The translations under genes were made by a program, and so were the position numbers. A DNA stretch of 64,000 nucleotides from Terriglobia bacterium (GTDB lineage: Bacteria; Acidobacteriota; Terriglobia; Bryobacterales; Bryobacteraceae), in contig JAIQFE010000038.1 in assembly GCA_020073445.1 (NCBI GenBank), positions 41,642-105,641 on the forward strand, given 5' to 3'. This document shows, piece after piece, positions 54,870 to 63,826 of the stretch (its first letter is position 1; each line of letters begins with the position of its first letter). The notes under the pieces are model-generated. The model made no database searches and had not been told where the DNA came from. It was given only the letters and a program-made list of their open reading frames with translations.

Positions 54870-55577
54870 ATGGCTACTTTATTCGCAGGCACATCGGGGT
54901 TCGCCTATCCCAGCTGGAAACCGGACTTTTATCCGCCTAAACTTCCCGCCAAAGACTTCCTCAAATACTACGCCACCCGGCTGAATGCGGTCGAGATCAA
55001 TTACACGTTCCGCCAGCTTCCGAAGGCTACAACCCTGGAGAATTGGATCGCCGCCACACCGGAAGGATTCACTTTTGTTTGCAAGGCCCACCAGCGGATC
55101 ACGCACATCCTGCGTTTGCGGGAGTCGGAGTTTACGGACGTCTTCTTTAAGGCGATCGATCCTCTTCGCGCGACGCGGCGGCTGGGGCCGGTACTGTTTC
55201 AACTGGCGCCAAATCTCAAGGCCGATCTGCCTACGCTGACGGCGTTCGTCGAAAAGCTGCCCAAGGATATCCGTTGCGCGTTCGAGTTCCGGAACAAGTC
55301 CTGGTTGATCGATGAAGTGTACCGGCTATTTGAAAAGCACGGGATTGCGCTGTGCCTGGCGGAATCGGACAAATTCGAGGTCCCCGAGGTGCTCACGGCC
55401 GGTTTCGTCTACGTCCGTCTGCGGAAGGAAGATTATTCACCGGAGGAGCGTGCCGAGGTCACCGATCGGGTGCGGGGAATGCTGGCGGGCGGACGTGACG
55501 TGTATGTGTTCTTCAAGCACGAAAATACTCCCGCGGGCGCGGTGTATGCGGAGGAGCTGTTGAAGGCGGCGGGTTAG
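54870..55577 (+). CDS. DUF72 family protein
   Basis: 235 aa TIM-barrel-like DUF72 protein. Typical start FAGTSGFAYPSWKPDFYPP and YYATRLNAVEINYTFRQLP, then FTFVCKAHQRITH, GPVLFQLAPNLKAD, FEFRNKSWLIDE and VYVRLRKEDYSPEE ending in VYVFFKHENTPAGAVYAEEL. Widespread (E. coli YecE); function not established. Divergent from the ABC exporter. Confidence 0.94.
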   Translation: MATLFAGTSGFAYPSWKPDFYPPKLPAKDFLKYYATRLNAVEINYTFRQLPKATTLENWIAATPEGFTFVCKAHQRITHILRLRESEFTDVFFKAIDPLRATRRLGPVLFQLAPNLKADLPTLTAFVEKLPKDIRCAFEFRNKSWLIDEVYRLFEKHGIALCLAESDKFEVPEVLTAGFVYVRLRKEDYSPEERAEVTDRVRGMLAGGRDVYVFFKHENTPAGAVYAEELLKAAG

Positions 55578-55586
55578 GCACGGATT

Positions 55587-55937
55587 TTACGGCCCGTTGC
55601 CGAACTCGGTTCGAAGCACTGATTCGATCTGTGCCTTCAATGTGGGGCATTCCCTCGTCGCGGCGCGCCAGACCTCATCCCAATCGATACCGAAATAAGC
55701 GTGGATCATGATGTTGCGAAAGGCCACGATCTTCGGCCAAGGCACGTCTGGATGTCGGGATCGAACGTCTTCAGGGACGTGGGCGGCGGCTTCGCCGACT
55801 ATTGAAAGCTTGTGGGCTACGGCGCTTCGCACAAGCTCCGACTGCTGGAACTGGGCGCGGTCCAACCCAGTTATGAACTGTTCTACAAAATCGGCCGCCT
55901 CGACGATATCCCGGAGATACAGCTCCTCACGCCGCAT
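55587..55937 (-). CDS. hepT: HepT-like HEPN toxin (DUF86)
   Basis: 116 aa, helical HEPN fold. It begins RREELYLRDIVEAADFVEQFI and ends with the catalytic RX4-6H motif in AFRNIMIHAYFGIDWDEVW. HEPN toxins of this type act as RNases or, in HepT/MntA pairs, are silenced by AMP transfer to the Tyr near the motif (HAY). It overlaps the upstream MntA gene by 11 nt in the usual order for this module. Confidence 0.9.
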   Translation of the reverse strand: MRREELYLRDIVEAADFVEQFITGLDRAQFQQSELVRSAVAHKLSIVGEAAAHVPEDVRSRHPDVPWPKIVAFRNIMIHAYFGIDWDEVWRAATRECPTLKAQIESVLRTEFGNGP

Positions 55938-56229
55938 ACAGGCGCCGCGACTCGCTGATCACGGAGTCGCGAATGAGGGGTTTGAGTCCGTTCTTGGAGA
56001 CCAAGTCAACCTTGCGGTCGAGTAACTCGGACAGGTCCAGCATCAGTCCGGCGTGGTCTATCAGCCCGGGTTCGGCGTCGGGCAGGAAGTCGACCAGCAA
56101 GTCGATGTCGCTATCAGGACGCATGGAATCGTGAGCCGCGGATCCGAACACGGAGAGCTCACGCACCCCGTAACGCCGGCAGATGCTGGCAAGCTGAGCT
56201 TCGTCGACCTGAACAGTTCCGAGAGTCAT
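55927..56229 (-). CDS. mntA: MntA-like minimal nucleotidyltransferase antitoxin
   Basis: 100 aa. The nucleotidyltransferase motif GSX10DXD is seen in FGSAAHDSMRPDSDIDLLVDF. The MNT partner of HepT adds AMP to the toxin and neutralises it. About the normal size. First gene of the two-gene operon. Confidence 0.9.
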   Translation of the reverse strand: MTLGTVQVDEAQLASICRRYGVRELSVFGSAAHDSMRPDSDIDLLVDFLPDAEPGLIDHAGLMLDLSELLDRKVDLVSKNGLKPLIRDSVISESRRLYAA

Positions 56230-56247
56230 ATGCGCACTAAGAACCTA

Positions 56248-57087
56248 TTATCCCCTCGCCCTACGCTTTTGTGGGCGAGCCTCTTCGGCAGCGGGCTCGG
56301 AAGTCTTGGCCGACGCAGCGGGCTTCTTGGCCGCCGCAAGGCTAGCTTTCAACGCCTCCATAATATCCACGACCTTCGATTCCTTCGGCTCCGGCGTGGC
56401 GACCACTTCTTCGCCCTGCTTCTTGGCCTCGATCATCTTCAGCAGATTGTCGCGATAGTCGTCCTTGTATTTCTCGGGCTCGAAATCCGCCGCCAGCGCC
56501 TCGATCAGGCTGGTCGCCAGCGCGAGCTCTTTCTCCTTCACCAGGCTCAGGTCGGTGCGGAATTCGTCGACCTTGCGGATCTCGTGGCTGTAATACATGG
56601 TGTGCATCAGCACGCCATTTTGGCCCGGGCGCAGGATCACCACGTGCTCGCGATTGTGCATCGCGATCTTGGCCACGCCCACGTAGCCTGTCTTTTTGAG
56701 CGCGTCGAAGAGCAGGGCATACGGCTTTTCGCCTGCCTCGTCGGGCGCCATGTAATAAGAGGTCTCGAGGAAGATCGGGTCCACCTGGTCCGACTTGACG
56801 AATTCCTGGATCTCCATGACCTTGGCCGTCGCGGGGGCGACCTTCTTGATCTCTTCGTCCTCGATCACCACGTAGCGGTCTTTCTCGTACTCGTATCCCT
56901 TGACGATCTCGCTGCGGGGGATCGGCCTGTCCTCGGCGGCGCAGTAGATCATCTGCTTGACCCGCGAGCCGTCGGCTTTATGCAATTGGTTGAAACTGAT
57001 GCTTTCACCGCGCGCCGCGCTGTACAATCTGACTGGGAACGAAACGAGCCCGAAGGTGAGATGCCCTTTCCAAACGGTCGTAGCCAT
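56248..57087 (-). CDS. ku: non-homologous end-joining protein Ku
   Basis: 279 aa from ATG 57,085-57,087. Bacterial Ku homodimer that binds DNA double-strand ends and recruits LigD. Seen: WKGHLTFGLVSFPVRLYSA, ISFNQLHKADGSRVKQMIYC, VKGYEYEKDRYVVIEDEEI, SYYMAPDEAGEKPYALL and MHTMYYSHEIR. The C-terminal tail is Lys/Ala/Pro-rich (SLAAAKKPAASAKTS), as in Ku proteins with a DNA-binding extension. Divergent from ligD with a 64-bp shared promoter region. Confidence 0.96.
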   Translation of the reverse strand: MATTVWKGHLTFGLVSFPVRLYSAARGESISFNQLHKADGSRVKQMIYCAAEDRPIPRSEIVKGYEYEKDRYVVIEDEEIKKVAPATAKVMEIQEFVKSDQVDPIFLETSYYMAPDEAGEKPYALLFDALKKTGYVGVAKIAMHNREHVVILRPGQNGVLMHTMYYSHEIRKVDEFRTDLSLVKEKELALATSLIEALAADFEPEKYKDDYRDNLLKMIEAKKQGEEVVATPEPKESKVVDIMEALKASLAAAKKPAASAKTSEPAAEEARPQKRRARG

Positions 57088-57151
57088 ACTTGATAGATAC
57101 CTCGCCTGAAAGATTCGTTTTCTACTATAGCGCAAACATTCTAGGCTAGTT

Positions 57152-59656
57152 TTGTCACTTACACGCTACTCCGAGAAGCGCCATTTCGATAGGACACCGG
57201 AGCCTGCTCCGGCCAGGGGCCATAAGTCCGGCGGCCCGCTCCAGTATTGTGTTCAGCGCCATCATGCGACCCATTTGCACTACGATCTGCGCCTGGAAGT
57301 AGGGGGAGCGCTCAAGTCCTGGGCAGTACCCAAGGGCCCGACGCTTGATCCGGCCGAAAAACGGCTGGCCATGATGGTGGAGGACCATCCGATCGAGTAC
57401 GGAAGCTTCGAGGGCGTCATCCCCAAGGGGAACTATGGCGCTGGAAGCGTGATGCTGTGGGATCGCGGCACGTACGAGCTTCTGGGCGACGCCTCGGCGG
57501 AAGAACAACTTGCGCGCGGCGACTTCAAGTTTCGCCTGCACGGCGAAAAGATCACCGGCGAGTTCGCCATCGTGCGCATGAAGCGCGGCAAGGGGAACGA
57601 GTGGCTGCTGCTCAAGAAGAAGGACGCCGCTGCGCAGCCAGGATGGAACACGGAAGATCACGCGGTTAGCGTTCTAACCGGACGGACCCAGGAAGAAATC
57701 GCCCGCGGGCTGGAAGCGATGCAGCGGAAGAAGACGGTGGAGTCGTTGCCCGATATCGGTGCGCCGATGCTGGCGCGGATCGGCACCGCCGTCCCTCCGA
57801 GCGATGCCAAGTGGATCTACGAAGTGAAGTGGGATGGCGTCCGCGCTATCTGCTACATCCAGGACGGCCAAGTCCGGATGGTTTCGCGCAACGGCAATGT
57901 GATCGACCGCCAGTATCCCGAGCTGTCGATCCTGCCGCATCACATCAAGGCTCAGACCGCGATTGTCGATGGTGAGATCGCGGCCTTGAACGAACGCGGC
58001 GTGCCCAGTTTCGAGCTGCTACAGCGCCGCATCAACGTGGCCGACGCAAGCTCGGTGGCGCTTCTTTCCAGGCATCATCCGGTGGTGTTCTATGCCTTCG
58101 ACCTGCTGTATCTGGACGGACGCGATCTGCGCGGCTTGCCGCTCCTCGAGCGCAAGCAGTTGTTGAAGGAAGTCCTGAAACCCAACGACGTGGTCCGCTA
58201 TTCGGAGCACTTCAGTGACGGGCAAGCTCTGTTCGAAGCAGCGAAACAACAGGGCGTGGAAGGGATCATAGGAAAGAAGGCCTCAAGTTTCTATGAATCG
58301 CGGCGTTCGGGAGATTGGGTGAAGTACAAGGTCCATCAGTCGGATTCGTTTCTTCTGTGCGGATTCACCGAGGGCGAGCGCGACCATTTTGGTGCATTGA
58401 TACTCGGAATCCACGATGGCGGCAAACTGAAGTGGGCGGGCAACGTCGGCACGGGGTTCGATCGCAAGACCATGAAGATGATCTACGACAAACTCGCCCC
58501 GATCGCCATCGATAAATGCCCGCTCGAACCGGACAAGAATCTTCCGAAAAAGGATGTCACCTGGGTGCGTCCCGAGCTGGTCTGCGAAGTGGAGTTCGCC
58601 AACTGGACTGAGGACGGGCGCCTGCGTGCGCCGGTGTGGAAAGGCTTCCGTCCCGATATCGATCCCAATGATGTGGAGCGAGCGAAAGTCGTCCGCCAGA
58701 ACGGGGCCGAGGACCATGACGACCCTCCGGCGAAGCGCACGGCGCTGCTCGATCCGTCGCTCGCCGAGGCGAACCTGACCATCGACGGCCACCGGCTCAA
58801 GTTCACTAATCTCAACAAGGTCTTCTATCCCAAGGACGGCTACCGCAAGCGCGATCTGCTGAATTACTACGACGCCGTCGCGCCGCTGATTCTGCCGCAT
58901 CTTAAAGACCGACCCCTGTCGCTCAAGCGTTATCCCAACGGCATCGACGAGCCATTCTTCTTTCAAAAAGAAGTGGCCGCGAGCTTTCCCAAATGGCTGC
59001 GCACCGGCATGGCGGACGGCATTCAATCCGTTATCGGCGATAATCGCGCGACGCTGCTTTTCTTAGTAAACCTGGGCTGTATCGATCACAACCCCTGGAT
59101 GAGCCGGATGGATTCGCTGGAGCATCCGGATTATTTGTTGATCGATCTCGATCCGCAGGAGTGCAGTTACGCGAAGATCGTCGAGGCGGCGCTGGTGGTG
59201 CGGAAGAAGCTCGACCGCGCCGAGCTGGAAAGTTTTCCGAAGACCACTGGCGGCGACGGGATGCACATCTTCGTGCCCTTGGCTCCGCGCTACACCTATG
59301 ACCAGGTGCGGTCGTTCGCCGAAGTGTTGTCGCGGATGGTCGCGCACGAACGGCCGGATCTGTTCACCACGCCGCGGGCTGTCGCCAAGCGCGAAAAGGG
59401 AAAGGTGTATTTCGACTGGATGCAGATCGGCGAAGGCAAGACGATTTCGGCTCCGTACGCGGTGCGCGCGTATGCAGGAGCCCCCGTGGCGACGCCGCTG
59501 GCGTGGCGCGAAGTGACTCCGAAGCTCACGCCGGAGCAGTTCCACCTGGGCAATGTACTGGCCCGGTTCGACCGCGTAGGAGATCTGTTTGAAGGCGTGC
59601 TGAAGCGTCCGCAGAGCATGGAAGACGCTGTCGAGAAGCTGAGCGCGTCTCGCTGA
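57152..59656 (+). CDS. ligD: multifunctional ATP-dependent DNA ligase LigD
   Basis: 834 aa from a TTG start (SLTRYSEKRHFDRTPEP). Domain order: 3'-phosphoesterase (about 30-165; HHATHLHYDLRLEVGG, EDHPIEYGSFEGVIP), ATP-dependent ligase (205-510; adenylated Lys in YEVKWDGVRA, then DGEIAALNERG and EGIIGKKASSFYE), and primase-polymerase (540-834; YYDAVAPLILPHLKDRPLSL, LLIDLDPQE with the metal-binding Asp pair). The order PE-LIG-POL is that of Pseudomonas LigD. With the divergent Ku it gives a complete two-component NHEJ system. Confidence 0.95.
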   Translation: MSLTRYSEKRHFDRTPEPAPARGHKSGGPLQYCVQRHHATHLHYDLRLEVGGALKSWAVPKGPTLDPAEKRLAMMVEDHPIEYGSFEGVIPKGNYGAGSVMLWDRGTYELLGDASAEEQLARGDFKFRLHGEKITGEFAIVRMKRGKGNEWLLLKKKDAAAQPGWNTEDHAVSVLTGRTQEEIARGLEAMQRKKTVESLPDIGAPMLARIGTAVPPSDAKWIYEVKWDGVRAICYIQDGQVRMVSRNGNVIDRQYPELSILPHHIKAQTAIVDGEIAALNERGVPSFELLQRRINVADASSVALLSRHHPVVFYAFDLLYLDGRDLRGLPLLERKQLLKEVLKPNDVVRYSEHFSDGQALFEAAKQQGVEGIIGKKASSFYESRRSGDWVKYKVHQSDSFLLCGFTEGERDHFGALILGIHDGGKLKWAGNVGTGFDRKTMKMIYDKLAPIAIDKCPLEPDKNLPKKDVTWVRPELVCEVEFANWTEDGRLRAPVWKGFRPDIDPNDVERAKVVRQNGAEDHDDPPAKRTALLDPSLAEANLTIDGHRLKFTNLNKVFYPKDGYRKRDLLNYYDAVAPLILPHLKDRPLSLKRYPNGIDEPFFFQKEVAASFPKWLRTGMADGIQSVIGDNRATLLFLVNLGCIDHNPWMSRMDSLEHPDYLLIDLDPQECSYAKIVEAALVVRKKLDRAELESFPKTTGGDGMHIFVPLAPRYTYDQVRSFAEVLSRMVAHERPDLFTTPRAVAKREKGKVYFDWMQIGEGKTISAPYAVRAYAGAPVATPLAWREVTPKLTPEQFHLGNVLARFDRVGDLFEGVLKRPQSMEDAVEKLSASR

Positions 59657-59685
59657 GGCTTCGTCGAGCGGCGATAATCGTTCCT

Positions 59686-60255
59686 ATGTGGAATGATATG
59701 TTCGTCGTTGCAGTGCCATTGCTCGAGAAGATTATTCGTCCGGTCATCGTTTATCTGGCGCTGGTGATTCTGCTCCGCATTTTCGGAAAGCGGGAATTGG
59801 CGCAGCTCAATCCGTTCGACCTGGTGGTGCTGTTGTCGTTGTCGAACACCGTGCAAAACGCCATCATTGGGAACGACAATTCGATCAGCGGCGGACTCAT
59901 CGGTGCCGTGACACTGCTGGCGGCGAACTACCTGGTGGTTCGATTCCTGTTCAAACACCGCCGGCTGGACCAGTTGGTCGAGGGGAAATCGACCACGCTG
60001 ATCGACCGCGGCAAGGTCCAGCATAAGAATCTCGCGAAGGAGCTTCTGTCGCATTCCGAGCTTTTGACGGTACTGCATCGGCAGGGATTTGACGACGTAG
60101 ACGAAGTGGAACGGTGCGTCCTGGAGCCCAGCGGGACGTTCGCGGTCAAGCGCAAGGACCCGCCGAAGGACGAAGTTCAGTATGCGGAGCTGATCCGTCG
60201 GCTGGAGTCGATCGATTCCCGCCTGGCGGCGCTGGCCGGTGGAAAAGGGGTCTGA
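59686..60255 (+). CDS. DUF421 (YetF-like) membrane protein
   Basis: 189 aa. Three transmembrane helices (about 10-30, 45-65, 70-90), with the characteristic RIFGKRELAQLNPFDLVVLLSL and SNTVQNAIIGNDNS. A soluble domain follows (STTLIDRGKVQHKNLAKELLS ... CVLEPSGTFAV). DUF421 proteins such as YetF are membrane proteins of unknown role. It follows ligD by 29 bp and may be cotranscribed. Confidence 0.92.
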   Translation: MWNDMFVVAVPLLEKIIRPVIVYLALVILLRIFGKRELAQLNPFDLVVLLSLSNTVQNAIIGNDNSISGGLIGAVTLLAANYLVVRFLFKHRRLDQLVEGKSTTLIDRGKVQHKNLAKELLSHSELLTVLHRQGFDDVDEVERCVLEPSGTFAVKRKDPPKDEVQYAELIRRLESIDSRLAALAGGKGV

Positions 60256-60273
60256 AGCAGGTAAGATGGTGTT

Positions 60274-60363
60274 GGAGGAATGGCCGAGTGGTTTAAGGCG
60301 GCGGTCTTGAAAACCGTTGACGGGGAAACTCGTCCGGGGGTTCGAATCCCTCTTCCTCCGCCA
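60274..60363 (+). tRNA. tRNA-Ser (anticodon TGA)
   Basis: The acceptor stem GGAGGAA pairs with TTCCTCC. D-stem GGCCGAGTGG, anticodon loop CTTGAAA (anticodon TGA), a long class-II variable arm and T loop GGTTCGAATCC are present. CCA is encoded at 60,361-60,363. The 3' end is the boundary of an accessory region. Confidence 0.96.
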
Positions 60364-60438
60364 TTACAACTTGTTGTAGTGGATGTACTTACAAGAACCG
60401 ACTTCCAACTGTAGCGAGTTTGCGCTACAATTCGGGGC

Positions 60439-60984
60439 ATGCGCGACATTTTCGTAAGGCACCGAGTCGACTGTCGCAATATTTCCCCAAGCCGCAAAAA
60501 ATCCACGAGGCTGCCCTCGCGATTGATTTTCGGATGCGGCTGCCCCATCTATGCAAGGCTTCTTGTCCGGCACCCAGACCCAAACATCGCGCCCTTTGCG
60601 TTCAATGGCTCGCTCGCGAAGTTGGGTGTGCGGGAAAAACTCGCCGCCGAAGAGTTGATCGATCAATGGACCGTGCAATTCCTTTCCGGGCAGAATGGAA
60701 AGCCCGATCCCAATTCCTTCAAGACGGTGGAGCAAGCGATTGAGGATTACCTCGCCGAAAAACGCGGAACACTCGACGCGCACAAAGAGAGCACGAACCT
60801 GACGATCCAGAAGATCGCTGGGATTCTCCGGCCGCTCGCTCCAACGCGCCGGCTGGCCCGCAAAGTTCGGTGAGGTGATCGCGCAGGCCACCGACGGCAA
60901 GGTGACGCTGGAACGCCTAAAGAGCCTGACTGATGCAGACGCTCCTGTCCTCGAAGCGGCGCTCACGAAACTGGTTGCGTAGAC
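60439..60984 (+). pseudogene. degenerate tyrosine-integrase remnant
   Basis: The open frame 60,439-60,873 begins MRDIFVRHRVDCRN and has FGCGCPIY, a Cys-rich start like many tyrosine integrases, then TVEQAIEDYLAEKRG and STNLTIQKIAGILRPL, like a core-binding domain. It ends without any catalytic domain. A shifted frame continues as FGEVIAQATDGKVTLERLKSL and stops at 60,984. A small dyad TGTAGCG/CGCTACA (60,410-60,429) precedes it. Frameshifted and truncated; the identification is moderate. Confidence 0.5.
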
Positions 60985-61023
60985 AAACGCACGCACTACG
61001 CTCTGTCCGGATCTACTTGTAAA

Positions 61024-61059
61024 GAGCGCCTGTCACACATTCCGAGGGTGACGGCGCTC
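61024..61059. repeat. long hairpin in noncoding gap
   Basis: GAGCGCC-GTCAC at 61,024-61,036 pairs with GTGAC-GGCGCTC at 61,048-61,059, loop about 11 nt, one bulge. The gap 60,985-61,242 has no gene I can support. It may terminate the minus-strand toxin-antitoxin transcript, though there is no T-run. Confidence 0.5.
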
Positions 61060-61242
61060 CCTAATCTTGATCTTCGGTACACCGTGACACGTACATGCGG
61101 TTACAGTTGGAACGCGTCGGCGGGTGCCCGTAGAAATCAATGAGGCACGGGACATGTGGAAGATATTTGAATAGGGCAATCCCGTGGCGCGGCTCAGTTC
61201 CACTCAACGCGTTCTTTGCTGCTAGCGATCCGCATCTGGTCC

Positions 61243-61806
61243 TTAGAACATATACTCCCGAAGAACCGAGACCGTCTGAGTCAAGCCCTGCCTTTCAAGA
61301 GTTTCCAAATACTCGGACACCGTCTTGGGAGGGTTCTTCAGGCTCTGGCGATAATTTTCCGCCGCTGCCACCACAGCCCCCGGAGCCAGGTCGAGGAGAT
61401 GAAGGATGAATTCGTCCGGGTGCTGCGCTTCAATTCCAAACGGTCCGATGGTGTCGGAAGGAAAGTCCCGCAGGTTTATCGTCACGATGACGTCTGCATG
61501 GCCGCGAATCGCAGCCGCCAGCACGTGCCGGTCATCTGGATCGGGGAGTTGCAGACCGGGAATCAGATCCTCGTAGCCTGTCACGAGAGCATCGACAGCG
61601 TGCTGGTCCATCAATATGCGAGTGCGTTCCAGCTTGTCTCGCGTAAGGTCAGGGCGTTTCTTAAGCAGACTGGAGATCCATTCCTCGTGGACGTCCGCCG
61701 ACCACTTCGCGCGAAATAGCCCTATGAGCGCCAAGTGCATGAGCAGGTTCCGAAGCTCCGCAGGATAGAGCACGTTGGCGTCGTAGAACGCGGTGAACCC
61801 GGCCAC
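61243..61806 (-). CDS. PIN-domain ribonuclease toxin
   Basis: 187 aa. The PIN fold opens FTAFYDANVLYPAELRNLL with the first catalytic Asp, then a helix carrying WSADVHEEW, then LPDPDDRHVLAAAIRGHADVIVTINLRDF with the remaining acidic residues. Longer than VapC (about 130 aa), with an extra 55-residue C-terminal helical part; this size is common for PIN toxins paired with excisionase-type antitoxins. It starts 5 bp after the antitoxin stop. Confidence 0.88.
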   Translation of the reverse strand: MAGFTAFYDANVLYPAELRNLLMHLALIGLFRAKWSADVHEEWISSLLKKRPDLTRDKLERTRILMDQHAVDALVTGYEDLIPGLQLPDPDDRHVLAAAIRGHADVIVTINLRDFPSDTIGPFGIEAQHPDEFILHLLDLAPGAVVAAAENYRQSLKNPPKTVSEYLETLERQGLTQTVSVLREYMF

Positions 61807-61811
61807 CGTGT

Positions 61812-62261
61812 TTAGATTCCCAATTCCTGATCGTAGGCCACCAGTTCCGCAAGTGCAGCCCGCCGGTCCGCATCAGCGCGGCGCTTGTACGCCATGAGCC
61901 CCTCAAATCGGACGCGCCGATGCGTCCCGACCCGGCGAAATTCGATCTTTCCCTCGTCGAGAAGCTGAATCAGGGAAGGCCGCGAGATATTCAGCATGTC
62001 CGCCGCTTCCTGCGTCGTGAGTTCGGCGTGTACCGGGATCAGCGTGACGGCATTCCCCCGCGCCATCTCTTCGAGAATGTGAATGAGCATTCGTACAGCA
62101 GAGGCCGGAATGTTTACGGTTCCTTTTGCTGGATCGTCTAGCATGCGAAGCCGGAGCGGCTCCGCCGTCTGGACGTGCGAAGCGAGAACCCGGCTCGTTT
62201 CCTTGGCAAGTATTGCCTCAGCTTCAGAGGGAAGTGTCGGTGCCAGTGTTCCTTGTGCCAT
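61812..62261 (-). CDS. excisionase/MerR-type HTH antitoxin
   Basis: 149 aa from ATG 62,259-62,261, with AAGGAG upstream. The C-terminal half has the helix-turn-helix LTTQEAADMLNISRPSLIQLL, then DEGKIEFRRVGTHRRVRFEGL, the wing of excisionase-type domains. The N-terminal 80 residues probably bind the PIN partner. Upstream lies a repeated GAAGCAA (GAAGCAATCGC, GAAGCAAGCG near 62,302-62,330), a likely autoregulatory site. Confidence 0.85.
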   Translation of the reverse strand: MAQGTLAPTLPSEAEAILAKETSRVLASHVQTAEPLRLRMLDDPAKGTVNIPASAVRMLIHILEEMARGNAVTLIPVHAELTTQEAADMLNISRPSLIQLLDEGKIEFRRVGTHRRVRFEGLMAYKRRADADRRAALAELVAYDQELGI

Positions 62262-62510
62262 TTTGCTCACTCCTTGTTCTGAATCAACACTACCACACAA
62301 CCGAAGCAATCGCAAGTAAGTGAAGCAAGCGAAATACGGCAGGAGCGTCCGACGCCGACGTGCATGCCCCCCTCGATCTCACTTTTGACGACTCCCTTAA
62401 AAGGACGGTCGTTAACCCGCAACATACAGGACAGCCACACACCCGAGGCGTAGCAGTGCGGGCGGCGTGTGTCTGCCCACAACCAACCCCACTTCAAAAG
62501 GAGAACTCAG

Positions 62511-62867
62511 ATGTTTGGAAAGCAGAACGTAAGTGCGAGCGAGGTGCTCAGCACGCGAGACATGAATGTGCGCCCCGGACGGGACGTGACCGAGATCGTC
62601 GGCACCTTCCTGACAGTGGCCGAGGCGGTGGTTGCCCACTGGGTCGAGTATTCTAAAGGGCTGCTGCTGTTCGTGATGGTCCCCGGCGACGACCGGTCCG
62701 GGGAGTTCTATATATATGACCGGCGCAAAGGCAGCTTCTGGCTGCTGAATCTGGCCGACAGCGTGTTCGGCGGGTACGCCCTTGCGGACATGCGTCAGAA
62801 AATCAAAGACTTCCGGCTGTTGGACTTCGCGGAAGATCCGTCCCTCCTCCGGGCGGCGAAAGGGTAG
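62511..62867 (+). CDS. hypothetical protein
   Basis: 118 aa from ATG 62,511 with AAAAGGAG upstream. Sequence includes GRDVTEIVGTFLTVAEAVVAHW, FVMVPGDDRSGEFYIYDRRKGSFW and ALADMRQKIKDFRLLDFAED. A compact alpha/beta protein, no signal peptide. Not recognised. Encoded 46 bp before the primase gene and on the same strand, so they may be cotranscribed. Confidence 0.65.
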   Translation: MFGKQNVSASEVLSTRDMNVRPGRDVTEIVGTFLTVAEAVVAHWVEYSKGLLLFVMVPGDDRSGEFYIYDRRKGSFWLLNLADSVFGGYALADMRQKIKDFRLLDFAEDPSLLRAAKG

Positions 62868-62913
62868 CGCCAACTCGCTTTGCGATTGCGGGAAACGGGT
62901 GTAAAGAATACGT

Positions 62914-63825
62914 ATGCCGGAAGTCTTGCTGGCAACGCCCGAGATGGCCACCGAGTACGCGCGGTGGTTCGTGAACCGACTTGCGTACACGCGGCAGTCG
63001 GATCGGCCGCATTCCGAGTCGGGGCGGCATTACTACTACCGGCCACGCGCCGACGGCGGGGGTGAACTGGGACTGGAACTGGACGATGTCCGGCGTCACC
63101 TGGCTGGCGAGATCACGCTCGGGATCTACGCGATCAATCCAGAAACACAGCGAGTGAAGTGGATGGGGATCGACGCAGACTACAAGCGGTCGCTCGACGA
63201 CTTACTGAAATTGCAATATGAACTCCAGCAGGACGGAATCCAAGCGGCGCTGGAACAGAGTCGGCGGGGCGGACATCTTTGGATTCTGTTTGAGACGCCT
63301 GTGCTTGCCAAGCACGCGCGCGTGTACATCCGGCACTTGGCCGGAAAGCTTTCGGTGCAGGTAAAGGCGTCCGGACCCTCGGACGGGATTGAACTGTTTC
63401 CGAAGCAGGATCGGATCGAACCTACGCAATTTGGTAATGCGATCCGCGGACCGCTCGGTGTTCACCGGGCAGTCAACCGGCGCTACTGGTTTTACGGCGC
63501 ACAGCACGACCTCGAAGCGCAAATGAAGTACCTGCGTAAACTACGGCGCGTCACGGAGAGGCGACTCTTGGAACTGGTCGCCGGCCTTGCGCTCGAAGAC
63601 GAGAATCCCCGGCCTCAACCGCTGACGGGCACGCGCTCCGCGCGATCGCACTTTCAGATTCTCGACCGCGTGAATCGGGAAGGGCTGCGGCGCGTTGGGC
63701 GGAACTGGGTCACGCAATGCCCCAGTTGCGCGGTGGCTGGTCGTGATCACGGTAAGGACAACTTGGCCATCTCGGTGAGATTGCCCGGAACTCCGTTGAA
63801 AGTTAGCGACTCTCGATCCTCATAG
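62914..63825 (+). CDS. TOTE-type archaeo-eukaryotic primase, C-terminally truncated
   Basis: 303 aa. Archaeo-eukaryotic primase fold as in the TOTE conflict-system primase family: LGIYAINPETQRVKWMGIDAD with the metal-binding Asp pair, LEQSRRGGHLWILFETP with the catalytic His strand, and GIELFPKQDRIEPTQFGNAIRGPLG. A zinc-finger segment begins late (TQCPSCAVAGRDHGKDNLAIS) but lacks its second half. After LAISVR the sequence becomes LPGTPLKVSDSRSS and stops 1 bp before the opposite-strand IS transposase stop. Probably cut by the IS insertion. Its partner helicase and effector genes would lie beyond the window or are lost. Confidence 0.78.
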   Translation: MPEVLLATPEMATEYARWFVNRLAYTRQSDRPHSESGRHYYYRPRADGGGELGLELDDVRRHLAGEITLGIYAINPETQRVKWMGIDADYKRSLDDLLKLQYELQQDGIQAALEQSRRGGHLWILFETPVLAKHARVYIRHLAGKLSVQVKASGPSDGIELFPKQDRIEPTQFGNAIRGPLGVHRAVNRRYWFYGAQHDLEAQMKYLRKLRRVTERRLLELVAGLALEDENPRPQPLTGTRSARSHFQILDRVNREGLRRVGRNWVTQCPSCAVAGRDHGKDNLAISVRLPGTPLKVSDSRSS

Positions 63826-63826
63826 G

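Noticed and set aside
60364..60996. A 210-codon minus-strand frame after tRNA-Ser
   Set aside because: Low-complexity translation without motifs; the plus strand has integrase-like Cys-rich and core-binding segments instead.
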